A stretch of DNA of 64,000 nucleotides from an uncultured Flavobacteriaceae bacterium (lineage in GTDB: Bacteria; Bacteroidota; Bacteroidia; Flavobacteriales; Flavobacteriaceae): contig CANLWG010000004.1 of the NCBI GenBank assembly GCA_947494715.1, positions 266,901 to 330,900 of the forward strand. Reading direction: 5' to 3'. This document shows positions 53,843 through 62,530 of the stretch, piece after piece. Every line of letters begins with the position of its first letter. Position 1 is the first letter of the stretch. The notes beneath the pieces are model-generated. The model was not told the DNA's origin and searched no databases. It saw only the letters and a list, made by a program, of their open reading frames with translations. The position numbers and the translations under genes were made by a program.

Positions 53843-54658
53843 ATGGATAAATTGCCAAAAATAGCTTTGCCGGCCATTTTCATTTTAATAATACTCATAA
53901 TTCTAATTACGAAATCTGCAGTCACCATTGGCTCTGGTGAAGCTGGGGTGCTTTATAGAACATTTGGCGGTGGTGTGGTTACCGATGAACACCCCTTGGG
54001 CGAAGGTTTTCATATAGTGGCGCCTTGGAACAAGGTCTATATTTATGAAGTGCGACAGCAAGAGGTGTTCGAAAAAATGCAGGTATTGTCCTCCAATGGA
54101 TTGGAAATTAAACTGGATGCTTCCGCCTGGTTTGAACCAAAGCGGGAATCTTTGGGCAAGCTTCACCAAGAAAAAGGGGAAGCCTATGTACAAAGGATAT
54201 TACTACCTACCATCCGGTCAGCGGCACGGAGCGTGGTCGGGAGATATACTCCGGAACAATTGTATTCCAGTAAAAGAGACGCCATTCAGGCCGAAATTTA
54301 TGAAGAAACCAAAAAAATCGTGGATGGGCAATACATTCAGCTTAATGAGATTTTGGTTCGTGATGTTACTTTACCAGCAACTATTAAAGAAGCCATTGAG
54401 CGTAAGTTAAAACAGGAACAGGAGTCTTTGGAGTATGAGTTTAGACTGGTAACTGCCCAAAAAGAAGCGGAAAAAGTTCGTATTGAAGCACAGGGTAAGG
54501 CAGACGCCAACAAGATTTTAAGTGCATCCCTGACCGATAAGATATTACAGGACAAAGGAATCGATGCTACCTTAGAACTTTCAAAATCACCAAATTCCAA
54601 AATTGTAATAGTAGGTTCCAGTGGAGATGGCCTTCCTCTAATATTGGGCAATAATTAA
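53843..54658 (+). CDS. Prohibitin-family (SPFH) membrane protein
   Basis: This 271-residue SPFH/PHB-domain protein has an N-terminal membrane anchor (about residues 9-27) followed by the SPFH fold (about 30-200) with the PEQLYSSKRDAIQAEIYEETKK helix, and a charged coiled-coil helix (about 190-240, EAEKVRIEAQGKADANKIL). Prohibitins form ring-like membrane scaffolds that organise proteases or membrane domains. It begins 11 bases after the VWA-like gene and is the last gene before the his regulatory region. Confidence 0.9.
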   Translation: MDKLPKIALPAIFILIILIILITKSAVTIGSGEAGVLYRTFGGGVVTDEHPLGEGFHIVAPWNKVYIYEVRQQEVFEKMQVLSSNGLEIKLDASAWFEPKRESLGKLHQEKGEAYVQRILLPTIRSAARSVVGRYTPEQLYSSKRDAIQAEIYEETKKIVDGQYIQLNEILVRDVTLPATIKEAIERKLKQEQESLEYEFRLVTAQKEAEKVRIEAQGKADANKILSASLTDKILQDKGIDATLELSKSPNSKIVIVGSSGDGLPLILGNN

Positions 54659-54740
54659 TGCACAAAGTGTAAACTAACCTTTAAATTAGGCTTGTTTGAA
54701 TTCAGCTTGGACAATATTTTTAAAGCGATTATACGTTTTA

Positions 54741-54748
54741 TATTTTTG
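54741..54748 (+). promoter_or_regulatory. Candidate promoter of the his operon
   Basis: TATTTTTG matches the TAnnTTTG -7 box. It is 36 bases before the leader-peptide ATG, and 5'-UTR sequence from about 54753 would contain the leader. I see no convincing -33 TTG at the expected spacing. The region 54659-54740 otherwise holds nothing I can identify. Confidence 0.5.
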
Positions 54749-54783
54749 CCGAATCAAAATAAATTCTATTTTTACGCTCTGAA

Positions 54784-54837
54784 ATGAGAAATAATACTAC
54801 ACATCACCATTTTTATACTTGCTCTCAAGCGAGGTAG
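54784..54837 (+). CDS. hisL: Histidine operon leader peptide (hisL), 17 residues with three consecutive His
   Basis: ATG at 54784 opens a 17-residue reading frame, MRNNTTHHHFYTCSQAR, with three adjacent His codons (CAT CAC CAT) at 54802-54810 and a TAG at 54835-54837. It lies directly upstream of hisG, separated by a terminator hairpin. Such short peptides with runs of the regulated amino acid are the sensors in transcription attenuation: low charged tRNA-His stalls the ribosome at the His codons. It is far too short to be a normal gene and is listed only because of its position and codons. No Shine-Dalgarno is seen, as usual in this phylum. Confidence 0.85.
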   Translation: MRNNTTHHHFYTCSQAR

Positions 54838-54899
54838 AAATGTATTGTAGTTATGTTACAAAATATTTGAACCCGTTTGAGAAATCAAGCGGGTTTTTT
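54824..54899 (+). promoter_or_regulatory. His operon attenuator: mutually exclusive antiterminator and terminator
   Basis: Terminator: 54870-54880 pairs with 54885-54895 (11 bp, one G-T) around a GAAA loop, followed by a T run to 54899. Antiterminator: the end of the leader peptide coding sequence, 54824-54835, pairs with 54871-54881 (11 bp, one bulged A). Both use the same left arm. A ribosome stalled at the His codons would leave 54824-54835 free, so the antiterminator forms and hisG is transcribed. A ribosome reaching the stop at 54837 covers that segment and the terminator forms. I derived this pairing by hand from the sequence; the three-way logic is an inference from the classic his attenuator. 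Confidence 0.85.
54870..54899 (+). terminator. Intrinsic terminator of the his attenuator
   Basis: An 11-bp stem with one G-T pair, a GAAA loop and a six-T tract. It lies 53 bases before the hisG ATG and 32 bases after the leader stop. Confidence 0.9.
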
Positions 54900-54952
54900 G
54901 GTTAAATCAGTTTATAGTTTCCACTTAAGGGAAACGACAATACATTTTAATA

Positions 54953-55810
54953 ATGACAAATATTCGAATAGCTATACAAAAAAGCGGTCGTCTTAACGAG
55001 GATTCGCTAAAAATATTAAAGGATTGTGGTATTTCCATTAATAATGGAAAAGACCAACTGAAAGCTTCGGCCCGTAATTTTCCATTAGAGGTTTTCTATT
55101 TAAGAAATGGCGATATACCTCAGTATCTTAGAGATGGTGTAGTGGATACGGCCATTATTGGTGAAAATGTGCTAGTGGAAAAAGGAAAGGACATTAGATG
55201 GGCGGAAAAGCTTGGCTTTTCAAAGTGCAGGGTATCCTTGGCCGTTCCCAAGGCAATGAAATACAATACCGTTAAGGACTTTGAAGGGAAGCGTATAGCA
55301 ACATCTTATCCCAATACGGTCAATGATTATCTAAAGAAAAAAGGAGTAAAAGCTGATATGCACATTATAAATGGCTCGGTTGAAATAGCTCCCAATATAG
55401 GTTTGGCCGATGGTATTTGCGATATTGTTTCTAGCGGGAGTACCCTGTTCAAGAATAACTTGGAAGAGGTAGAGGTGATTCTTAAGAGTGAAGCGGTATT
55501 GGCCGTTTCACCAAAGATTTCGGAGGAACGTCAGGAAATTTTAAAGAAATTACAGTTTAGGATTCAATCCGTTCTACAGGCCCGACAATCCAAATATATA
55601 TTATTAAATGCCCCTAACGATAAGCTTGATGCTATTATTGAACTGCTCCCGGGGATGAGAAGTCCAACGGTTCTACCTTTGGCGGAAGAAGGCTGGAGTT
55701 CCGTTCATACGGTACTTAACCAGGACAAATTTTGGGAGGTAATCGATGAATTGAAACAAGCCGGAGCAGAAGGTATTTTGGTGTGCCCCATAGAAAAAAT
55801 GGTGCTCTAA
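54953..55810 (+). CDS. hisG: ATP phosphoribosyltransferase, long form
   Basis: This 285-residue enzyme couples ATP and PRPP, the first committed step of histidine synthesis and the usual feedback point. The PRPP/ATP segments RIAIQKSGRLNEDSLKIL and DIVSSGSTLFKNNLEEVE are present. The C-terminal ~75 residues (about 210-285, ending GAEGILVCPIEKMVL) form the ACT-like His-binding domain of the long HisG, so allosteric inhibition by histidine is expected without HisZ. It is the first structural gene after the attenuator. Confidence 0.96.
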   Translation: MTNIRIAIQKSGRLNEDSLKILKDCGISINNGKDQLKASARNFPLEVFYLRNGDIPQYLRDGVVDTAIIGENVLVEKGKDIRWAEKLGFSKCRVSLAVPKAMKYNTVKDFEGKRIATSYPNTVNDYLKKKGVKADMHIINGSVEIAPNIGLADGICDIVSSGSTLFKNNLEEVEVILKSEAVLAVSPKISEERQEILKKLQFRIQSVLQARQSKYILLNAPNDKLDAIIELLPGMRSPTVLPLAEEGWSSVHTVLNQDKFWEVIDELKQAGAEGILVCPIEKMVL

Positions 55811-55952
55811 TGAAACGAACATGATTTTTTTTAATCCTACATACAGTGAAACGATTAAAATAAATTTATGAGAGAACGAGTGCAACAAGTGGTTGCATGG
55901 GTTCTTAAATTTTTAGATAACTTATTTACAGTTAGTTAAAAATTTTAAACAC

Positions 55953-57242
55953 ATGAAAAAAATATATAATCCAAAACGAGAGGATTGGAAGTCTGTTTTA
56001 AAAAGGCCTACCCAGAGCATATCCGATATTGAAGATGTGGTGGGGGACATTTTTAAAATAGTTGAACAAGAGGGCGATGCGGCAATAAAACGATACACCC
56101 ATAAATTCGACGGAGTCTCTTTGAAAGGTATAAAGGTGTCTTCCCAACAAATAGAAGATGCCCAAAATTTGATTACAAAAGAATTAAAGGACGCTATTCA
56201 GCTTGCTAAAAACAATATTGAAAAGTTTCACCGAGCACAGAAAACGGATCGGGTTACCGTAGAGACCATGAAAGGAGTGCAATGTTGGCAGGAAAAACGT
56301 CCCATCCAGAAAGTAGGGTTGTATATCCCTGGAGGGACAGCACCTTTGTTTTCTACAATATTAATGTTGGCAGTGCCCGCATCCATTGCCGGCTGTAATG
56401 AAATTATACTTTGTTCACCGCCTAATAAAGAGGGAAAAATACATCCTGCTATTTTGTATACGGCAAGTTTATGTGGGGTGACGCAAATTTTTAAGGTAGG
56501 AGGTATTCAGGCCATTGCAGGAATGACTTTTGGCACCGAGACCATTCCACAGGCATACAAGATATTTGGACCGGGCAACCAATATGTTACCGTGGCCAAA
56601 CAAATAGCGACCAAATACGGTGTTGCCATAGACATGCCGGCAGGTCCCAGTGAGTTGCTAGTGGTGGCCGATGAGACTGCCGATGCAGCTTTCGTAGCTT
56701 CAGATCTTTTAAGCCAGGCAGAACACGGGATGGATAGTCAGGTTATTTTGGTATCGACTTCAAAAACTGTGATCGACAAAGTAGAGAAGGAAGTAGAAAT
56801 GCAGTTGGAAGATTTGCCTAGAAAGGAAATCGCCCGGAAAGCCATTGAAAATAGCAAATTAATATGTTTGGAGAATGATGCGACTGCTATTGAACTGATT
56901 AATGAATATGGCCCGGAACACTTTATAGTATGTGTGGACGACGAAGATTTTTATGTTAGAAATACAATGAATGCAGGGTCTATTTTTATTGGGAACTATA
57001 CACCGGAAAGTGCCGGGGATTATGCTTCTGGAACTAATCATACCTTACCGACCAATGGCTACGCCAAACAATACAGCGGGGTAAATTTGGACAGTTTTAT
57101 GAAGAGTATGACCTTTCAAAAAATAACCAAGGAAGGCATTAAAAACATTGGTAATGCCGTTGAACTTATGGCCGAGGCCGAAGGTCTGGAAGCCCATAAA
57201 AAAGCAATGACGTTGCGTTTAAAAAGTATAGACCAAAATTAA
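55953..57242 (+). CDS. hisD: Histidinol dehydrogenase
   Basis: This 429-residue zinc enzyme oxidises histidinol to histidine in two NAD steps, the last reaction of the pathway. Key segments are GLYIPGGTAPLFSTILMLAVPA, FGPGNQYVTVAKQIATKYG, IDMPAGPSELLVVADETAD, LLSQAEHGMDSQVILV (catalytic Glu-His region) and YASGTNHTLPTNGYAKQYSGV. It lies 142 bases after hisG. The gap contains no gene I can support. hisC follows after a repeat-rich gap. Confidence 0.97.
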   Translation: MKKIYNPKREDWKSVLKRPTQSISDIEDVVGDIFKIVEQEGDAAIKRYTHKFDGVSLKGIKVSSQQIEDAQNLITKELKDAIQLAKNNIEKFHRAQKTDRVTVETMKGVQCWQEKRPIQKVGLYIPGGTAPLFSTILMLAVPASIAGCNEIILCSPPNKEGKIHPAILYTASLCGVTQIFKVGGIQAIAGMTFGTETIPQAYKIFGPGNQYVTVAKQIATKYGVAIDMPAGPSELLVVADETADAAFVASDLLSQAEHGMDSQVILVSTSKTVIDKVEKEVEMQLEDLPRKEIARKAIENSKLICLENDATAIELINEYGPEHFIVCVDDEDFYVRNTMNAGSIFIGNYTPESAGDYASGTNHTLPTNGYAKQYSGVNLDSFMKSMTFQKITKEGIKNIGNAVELMAEAEGLEAHKKAMTLRLKSIDQN

Positions 57243-57302
57243 AAAGGGTCTCATTTTGGATAAGGAATAAAACTAAACCACTCCTATGTTTACGGAGTCA
57301 TA

Positions 57303-57496
57303 CCTGCCCGACGCAGGCGGGGGTTTGAACGAGAAATGAAATTACCAGAGGTTATTGGGTTGTTGAGTTTTTAGGTTATTTTGACAGAGCGCAACAATAA
57401 CTTAATAACCAAGTAACCCGGCAACTTTTGAAAATCGAGAAATTCGTAGAAACGGAAAGTCTTGAACTAAAAGTACATTGCCTGCCGTAGGCAGGG
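57303..57496. repeat. Repeat-rich gap between hisD and hisC
   Basis: The 276-base gap 57243-57518 has no gene. It contains three structural elements. The first is a GC-rich near-palindrome (CCTGCCCGACGCAGGCGGG, 57303-57321). The second is an AT-rich imperfect inverted repeat: GTTATT at 57351-57356 with AATAAC at 57404-57409, TTGTTG at 57360-57365 with CAACAA at 57392-57397, and GGTTATT at 57374-57380 with AATAACC at 57404-57410. The third is a CCTGCC-GTA-GGCAGG palindrome at 57481-57495. The two GC-rich palindromes flank the AT-rich one. It looks like a REP- or MITE-like intergenic element. Confidence 0.6.
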
Positions 57497-57518
57497 TTTC
57501 AAATAACGATTGTCACCA

Positions 57519-58568
57519 ATGAAAGGGGAATTCGATATAAATGAGTTGGTTCGGGAAAGTGTCAGGGAATTAAAACCCTATTCTTCTGCTCGGGACGAAT
57601 ATGTGTCCGATGGCTCCAATATGGTTTTTTTGGATGCCAATGAAAATCCCTTTAACAATGGAGTAAATCGTTACCCCGATCCACAACAAAGGAACCTAAA
57701 AGTGATTCTGGCCGAACAGAGGGGCGTAGCCGTAGAAAATTTGCTTTTAGGCAATGGTAGCGATGAGGTTTTGGATTTGATTTTCAGGGCCTTTTGTGAA
57801 CCTAAAATCGATAGTATTATCACTTCACCACCTACCTATGGTATGTATAAAGTATTGGCTGGTATAAACGATGTTGAAAACCGGGAAGTTCTGTTAACCT
57901 CTGATTTTGAACCTAACGTAGAGGAGATTCTAAAAAATGCGGATCAAAATACGAAGCTATTATTCCTTTGTTCTCCCAATAATCCTACTGGAAATTGTTT
58001 TTCCGAGAAGCGAATAAAACATCTTTTGGATAACTTCAAGGGTCTTGTGGTCATAGATGAAGCTTATATTGATTTTTCGGAGACAGAAAGCTGGTTGGTA
58101 CAATTGCAGAATTACCCCAATCTTATTGTGACGCAGACCCTATCAAAAGCCTATGGCCTTGCCGGAATCCGTTTGGGTATTTGTTGTGCGTCCCCTAAAG
58201 TTATTACTGTCTTAAACAAGATAAAACCGCCGTATAATGTAAATGAACTGACCCAGCAAAGAGCATTACGGCATGTTTTGAATACGACAATGGTGCATGA
58301 GGAAGTACAGAGCATATTAAAGGAAAGAAACGAATTGACCAAGGAATTACTTCAATTCAACTTTGTTCTTAAGATATATCCCACGGACGCTAATTTTGTT
58401 TTGGTAAAGGTGGATGATGCCCATAAAAGATACCGACAGTTACTGGATAAAGGAATCGTAGTAAGAAACCGAAGTACCCAACCACTTTGTGAAAACACAT
58501 TGCGATTAACTGTTGGGACGCAAGAAGAAAATAAAAAATTGATAGAAGCCCTAGAGGGTCTTAATTAA
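57519..58568 (+). CDS. hisC: Histidinol-phosphate aminotransferase
   Basis: This 349-residue PLP enzyme converts imidazole-acetol phosphate to histidinol phosphate. The PLP lysine is in [16 protein letters not shown] (about residue 209), with [18 protein letters not shown] and [10 protein letters not shown] nearby, the type I aminotransferase pattern. I use ATG 57519; a TTG at 57510 would add three residues. It begins right after the repeat-rich gap. The operon resumes without a terminator, so readthrough from hisD is needed. Confidence 0.95.
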   Translation: MKGEFDINELVRESVRELKPYSSARDEYVSDGSNMVFLDANENPFNNGVNRYPDPQQRNLKVILAEQRGVAVENLLLGNGSDEVLDLIFRAFCEPKIDSIITSPPTYGMYKVLAGINDVENREVLLTSDFEPNVEEILKNADQNTKLLFLCSPNNPTGNCFSEKRIKHLLDNFKGLVVIDEAYIDFSETESWLVQLQNYPNLIVTQTLSKAYGLAGIRLGICCASPKVITVLNKIKPPYNVNELTQQRALRHVLNTTMVHEEVQSILKERNELTKELLQFNFVLKIYPTDANFVLVKVDDAHKRYRQLLDKGIVVRNRSTQPLCENTLRLTVGTQEENKKLIEALEGLN

Positions 58569-58575
58569 ATACCGA

Positions 58576-59751
58576 ATGAAAGTGGACAATATGACTAATC
58601 CTTCTCCTGAAGATAAGACTGGCAAAGTACTTTTTATTGATCGTGATGGTACCTTGATCCAGGAACCGGAAGATGAACAAATTGATGGCTTTGACAAATT
58701 GGAATTCTATCCAAAAGCCTTAAGCTACTTGGGAAAGATTGCCAAGGAATTGGATTACGAGTTGGTAATGATTACCAATCAGGATGGGTTGGGCACTGAC
58801 ATCTTTCCTGAAGACACCTTTTGGCCAGTGCATAATTTTGTTCTAAAATCCTTTGAAAATGAAGGGGTGGTCTTTGATGAAGTTTTTATTGATAAAACGT
58901 TCCCGGAGGATAACGTGGAAACACGAAAGCCAAAAACAGGATTGTTGACCAAGTATTTTGCGGATTACTACGATTTGAAAAACTCTTTTGTAATAGGGGA
59001 TAGGCTTACGGATGTGGAATTGGCCAAAAATTTGGGTTCACAAGGAATTTTTATCAACAATAATACACAATTGGGCACTTCGGAAGTCAGTACGGATACC
59101 CAAGAACTGGAAAAGTATATCGCCTTGGAAACAAATGATTGGGAAAAAATTTATGAGTTTCTGAAGCTGAGGAACAGAACAGCAGAAATCCAGAGGAAAA
59201 CCAATGAAACGGATATTCATATTGTCCTCAACTTGGATGGCACGGGACAAGGAAGAATCTCTACTGGACTGGCCTTCTTTGACCACATGCTGGATCAATT
59301 GGCACGCCACGGACAAATGGATTTGGATATTAAGGTAAATGGGGATTTGGAAGTAGACGAACATCATACCATAGAGGATACGGGCATTGCTTTAGGCGAA
59401 GTTTTTTATCAGGCCCTAGGAGATAAACTGGGTATTGAAAGATATGGCTTTTGCTTGCCGATGGATGATTGTCTTGCCCAGGTTGCCATAGATTTTGGAG
59501 GGCGCAACTGGTTGGTTTGGGAAGCGGATTTTAATCGAGAAAAAGTTGGGGACATGCCTACCGAAATGTTCCACCATTTCTTCAAATCCTTCACCGATGG
59601 GGCCAAGGCCAATTTAAATATACAAGCAGAAGGTTCTAACGAACATCATAAGATAGAAGCTATTTTTAAGGCTTTTGCCAAATCCATAAAAATGGCGATA
59701 AAAAGGGATAAGGAAAAGATGGTCCTTCCCTCTACGAAAGGAATATTATGA
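58576..59751 (+). CDS. hisB: Bifunctional histidinol-phosphatase / imidazoleglycerol-phosphate dehydratase
   Basis: This 391-residue fusion has an N-terminal HAD phosphatase (residues ~10-175: [11 protein letters not shown] for the nucleophile Asp, [21 protein letters not shown]) that removes phosphate from histidinol phosphate. The C-terminal IGP dehydratase (~200-391) has [16 protein letters not shown] and [10 protein letters not shown], whose His residues bind manganese. The fused form occurs in enterobacteria and Bacteroidetes. It starts seven bases after hisC and overlaps hisH by 4 bases. Confidence 0.96.
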   Translation: MKVDNMTNPSPEDKTGKVLFIDRDGTLIQEPEDEQIDGFDKLEFYPKALSYLGKIAKELDYELVMITNQDGLGTDIFPEDTFWPVHNFVLKSFENEGVVFDEVFIDKTFPEDNVETRKPKTGLLTKYFADYYDLKNSFVIGDRLTDVELAKNLGSQGIFINNNTQLGTSEVSTDTQELEKYIALETNDWEKIYEFLKLRNRTAEIQRKTNETDIHIVLNLDGTGQGRISTGLAFFDHMLDQLARHGQMDLDIKVNGDLEVDEHHTIEDTGIALGEVFYQALGDKLGIERYGFCLPMDDCLAQVAIDFGGRNWLVWEADFNREKVGDMPTEMFHHFFKSFTDGAKANLNIQAEGSNEHHKIEAIFKAFAKSIKMAIKRDKEKMVLPSTKGIL

Positions 59752-60329
59752 AAATTGTAATCATTAATTACGGAGCAGGAAATATTCAAAGTATCCGTTT
59801 TGCCATTCAAAGATTGGGATACGAAGCTATTCTTAGTAATGATCCTGAGGATATCCAAGCTGCGGACAAGGTAATCTTTCCCGGAGTAGGTGAAGCCAGT
59901 AGCGCCATGAAAAAATTACGGGCTAGTGGATTGGATAATCTAATACCAAACCTAAAACAACCTGTATTGGGCATTTGCCTGGGTATGCAACTCATGTGTA
60001 ATTCATCAGAGGAAGGAAATACCGAGGGGCTTGGAATATTTGATGTAGATGTAGTTCGGTTTTCGAATACGGTAAAGATACCTCAAATAGGGTGGAATGA
60101 AATATCCAATTTAAAATCGGATTTGTTTAAGGGTATAGGAGAGGAGGAATACATCTATTTGGTACATAGTTATTATGCCCCAATTTGCAATGATACCATT
60201 GCGGTTTCGGAATATGAGTTGAATTATAGTGCAGCTTTAGGTAGGGCTAATTTTTATGGTACGCAATTCCATCCCGAAAAAAGTAGTGATGGTGGGGAAA
60301 GGATACTGCAAAATTTTCTTGAAATGTGA
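59748..60329 (+). CDS. hisH: Imidazole glycerol phosphate synthase glutaminase subunit
   Basis: This 193-residue class I glutamine amidotransferase supplies ammonia to HisF. The nucleophile Cys77 lies in [12 protein letters not shown], and the catalytic His175 and Glu177 in [12 protein letters not shown]. The length is normal. It overlaps hisB (4 bases, ATGA) and touches the GNAT gene (TGATG), so these are coupled. Confidence 0.96.
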   Translation: MKIVIINYGAGNIQSIRFAIQRLGYEAILSNDPEDIQAADKVIFPGVGEASSAMKKLRASGLDNLIPNLKQPVLGICLGMQLMCNSSEEGNTEGLGIFDVDVVRFSNTVKIPQIGWNEISNLKSDLFKGIGEEEYIYLVHSYYAPICNDTIAVSEYELNYSAALGRANFYGTQFHPEKSSDGGERILQNFLEM

Positions 60330-60745
60330 TGGAAGGAGAATTTTACATAGCTACGGAAAGAGAAAAAATGGATATCCCTTTCATTCATAAATATTTATCC
60401 GAAAGTTCCTATTGGGCAAAGGGTAGAACCGTGGAATTGGTTTTAAAATCAATGGAAAACTCCCTATGTTTTGGGGTTTTTAATAAGAAGGATCAACAAG
60501 TGGCCTTTGCACGCTTGGTAACGGACTATGTAGTTTTTGCTTGGTTAATGGATGTTTTTGTCGATCCTAAATATGCGGGACAAGGTATAGGTAAAATGTT
60601 GGTAGGGCATATTGTCCAACTTGCAGAATTACAGAATGTCAACGGAATAGGGCTTCGTACCAACGATGCCCATGGATTTTATGAAAAATTTGGTTTTGAA
60701 AAAATTTCGGAACCACAAACTTGGATGCTAAGAAAGAATAAATGA
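60329..60745 (+). CDS. GNAT-family N-acetyltransferase inside the his operon
   Basis: This 138-residue acetyltransferase of the GNAT family has an acetyl-CoA-binding motif [20 protein letters not shown] (about residues 85-105) and an ending [20 protein letters not shown] typical of motif B. I use ATG 60329, which overlaps the hisH stop by 1 base; a GTG at 60326 is possible. The 3' end overlaps hisA by 4 bases. Nothing known in histidine synthesis needs it, so it may act on another metabolite or be a passenger. Confidence 0.88.
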   Translation: MEGEFYIATEREKMDIPFIHKYLSESSYWAKGRTVELVLKSMENSLCFGVFNKKDQQVAFARLVTDYVVFAWLMDVFVDPKYAGQGIGKMLVGHIVQLAELQNVNGIGLRTNDAHGFYEKFGFEKISEPQTWMLRKNK

Positions 60746-61518
60746 GAATTATTCCGGCCATAGATATTATTGAGGGGAAATGTGTTCGACTATCAAAGGG
60801 CGACTACAACACCAAAAAGATTTATAATGAAAACCCCCTTGAAGTTGCTAAGGAGTTTGAAGCTCACGGCATTCGATATTTGCATTTAGTAGACTTGGAC
60901 GGAGCAAAATCCAAACATATTGTCAATCATAAGGTTTTATATCAAATCGCATCAAAGACGAATTTGGAAATAGATTTTGGTGGAGGGTTAAAAACGGATG
61001 AGGATTTAAAGATAGCCTTTGAAAATGGAGCCAAACAAGTTACGGGAGGCAGTATTGCCGTAAAGGATAAATCGACCTTTTTGGGTTGGTTGGAAAAGTA
61101 CGGGGCAGAAAAAATCATTTTGGGTGCGGACGCCCAAAATGAAAAAATAGCAGTTTCCGGCTGGCAAGAGGAATCGGACATGGACTTGGTCCCTTTCATT
61201 AAATCCTATCAACAAAGGGGAATTAAATATGTAATCTGTACCGATATTGGTAAAGATGGCATGTTGGAAGGGCCTTCATTTGATTTGTACAAAAAAATTC
61301 TCTCACATACCAAAAGAATGGAAACAAAGATTACTATGAGCGGAGTTGAAGATATTGAAATGTTTGGAATACATCTAATTGCATCTGGTGGTGTTTCCCA
61401 GTTTGAGGAATTGCCGAAACTTAAGGAAATAGGTTGTGAAGGTGTCATAATCGGTAAGGCCATATACGAAAATAGAATTAGTCTTAAGCAGCTGGAATCT
61501 TTTAACATACAGGTATGA
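60742..61518 (+). CDS. hisA: ProFAR isomerase
   Basis: This 258-residue TIM-barrel enzyme opens the ribose ring of ProFAR. Catalytic Asp8 lies in [16 protein letters not shown], and the second Asp is in [15 protein letters not shown]. Phosphate sites are GGGLK and [12 protein letters not shown]. It is about 10-15 residues longer than most HisA proteins: between LYKKIL and LIASGGV lies an extra stretch with [18 protein letters not shown]. This could be a real insertion in a loop. It overlaps the GNAT gene by 4 bases and the DinB gene by 4 bases. Confidence 0.94.
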   Translation: MRIIPAIDIIEGKCVRLSKGDYNTKKIYNENPLEVAKEFEAHGIRYLHLVDLDGAKSKHIVNHKVLYQIASKTNLEIDFGGGLKTDEDLKIAFENGAKQVTGGSIAVKDKSTFLGWLEKYGAEKIILGADAQNEKIAVSGWQEESDMDLVPFIKSYQQRGIKYVICTDIGKDGMLEGPSFDLYKKILSHTKRMETKITMSGVEDIEMFGIHLIASGGVSQFEELPKLKEIGCEGVIIGKAIYENRISLKQLESFNIQV

Positions 61519-62036
61519 AAGATATGGTATCCCAATTGGGAGAGGAGTTTATAGCCCAATCCATATATAGAATGGATGAAAGTACTAGAATGATCCATAT
61601 ATGTATGGAACAGTTATCCGAAGAAGAAATTTGGATCAGGCATAATAAATCTTCCAATAGTATTGGTAATCAGATTTTGCATTTATGCGGAAATATAACC
61701 CAGTATGCCATATCGGCCTTGGGCCAAGAAACGGATTCCAGGGAACGTAACAAAGAATTTGCAGCACGTTCGGGTTATTCCAAATCTCAATTGGTACGGA
61801 TGCTGGAGGATACTGTGGAAAAGGCAAAAAGAGCTATGGATAGTTCCAAAGTGGAAAATCTGATGCGAAAGCGTAACGTTCAGGGTTTTTATTTTTCGGG
61901 AATGGGCATCATTATCCATGTGGTTGAGCATTACTCGTATCATGTTGGTCAAATTGCACAGTGGACCAAGATGTTGAAAAATAAAGACTTAGGCTTTTAT
62001 GATGGAATAGATTTGAATACAAAGAACAAAGAATAA
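61515..62036 (+). CDS. DinB-family protein inside the his operon
   Basis: This 173-residue four-helix DinB-type protein has His residues in [14 protein letters not shown] (about residue 54) and [17 protein letters not shown] (about residues 135-145), the usual metal site. It differs clearly from the 33445 DinB. It starts with a 4-base overlap with hisA, so it is translated with the operon, but no role in histidine synthesis is known. It may be a thiol- or damage-related enzyme, or a passenger. Confidence 0.85.
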   Translation: MKDMVSQLGEEFIAQSIYRMDESTRMIHICMEQLSEEEIWIRHNKSSNSIGNQILHLCGNITQYAISALGQETDSRERNKEFAARSGYSKSQLVRMLEDTVEKAKRAMDSSKVENLMRKRNVQGFYFSGMGIIIHVVEHYSYHVGQIAQWTKMLKNKDLGFYDGIDLNTKNKE

Positions 62037-62060
62037 TCAAGAGAAGTTTGAGATAGGAAT

Positions 62061-62500
62061 TACGAAGTACAAAGTGCTAAAATTGAAGTTAATAAGTCCA
62101 AATTATAGAATACAAGACATGCAAGATTTAAAGTCTAGGACAAAACAATTTGCTACAGATTGTTGGAGGCTTTGTACTAAAATCCCTAGGTCTAGGGAAT
62201 ATGATGCTTGGGTCAGACAACTTATTAGGTGTTCCGGTTCAGTAGGGGCAAATTATAGGGCATCGCAAAGAGCAAAATCAACTGCGGATTTTATTTATAA
62301 ACTCAAAGTAGTTGAAGAAGAAACGGACGAATCGATTTATTGGCTAGAACTTTTTCTGGAAATTTCGGATAATCATCATGAAGAAATAGAGCGTTTAAGA
62401 AAAGAAGGAGGTGAGTTATTGGCAATTACAGTTTCTTCCATAAAGACCGCTCGAAAAAATCAGAAATAAAAAATGATTTTATGAAAGACATTACTTCGTA
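62061..62500. repeat. 9-bp perfect inverted repeat flanking the four-helix-bundle gene
   Basis: TACGAAGTA at 62061-62069 and TACTTCGTA at 62492-62500 are perfect reverse complements and lie on either side of the four-helix-bundle gene (62119-62469). The flanks hold no other gene. The arrangement looks like the ends of a small mobile or hitchhiking cassette inserted between the DinB gene and hisF. Confidence 0.5.
62119..62469 (+). CDS. Four-helix-bundle (S23-type) protein
   Basis: This 116-residue protein of the 23S rRNA-intervening-sequence (S23) four-helix-bundle family has the family pattern MQDLKSRTKQFATDCWRLC at the N-terminus, IRCSGSVGANYRASQRAKS in helix 2, and EEETDESIYWLELFLEIS in helix 3. 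I use ATG 62119; the upstream GTG at 62074 lies in less protein-like sequence. These proteins are widespread in Bacteroidetes as dispensable, possibly mobile cargo. The gene is bracketed by a 9-bp inverted repeat. Confidence 0.87.
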   Translation: MQDLKSRTKQFATDCWRLCTKIPRSREYDAWVRQLIRCSGSVGANYRASQRAKSTADFIYKLKVVEEETDESIYWLELFLEISDNHHEEIERLRKEGGELLAITVSSIKTARKNQK

Positions 62501-62530
62501 TTTTACTCCTCTGACCTCATACTTGATCAT

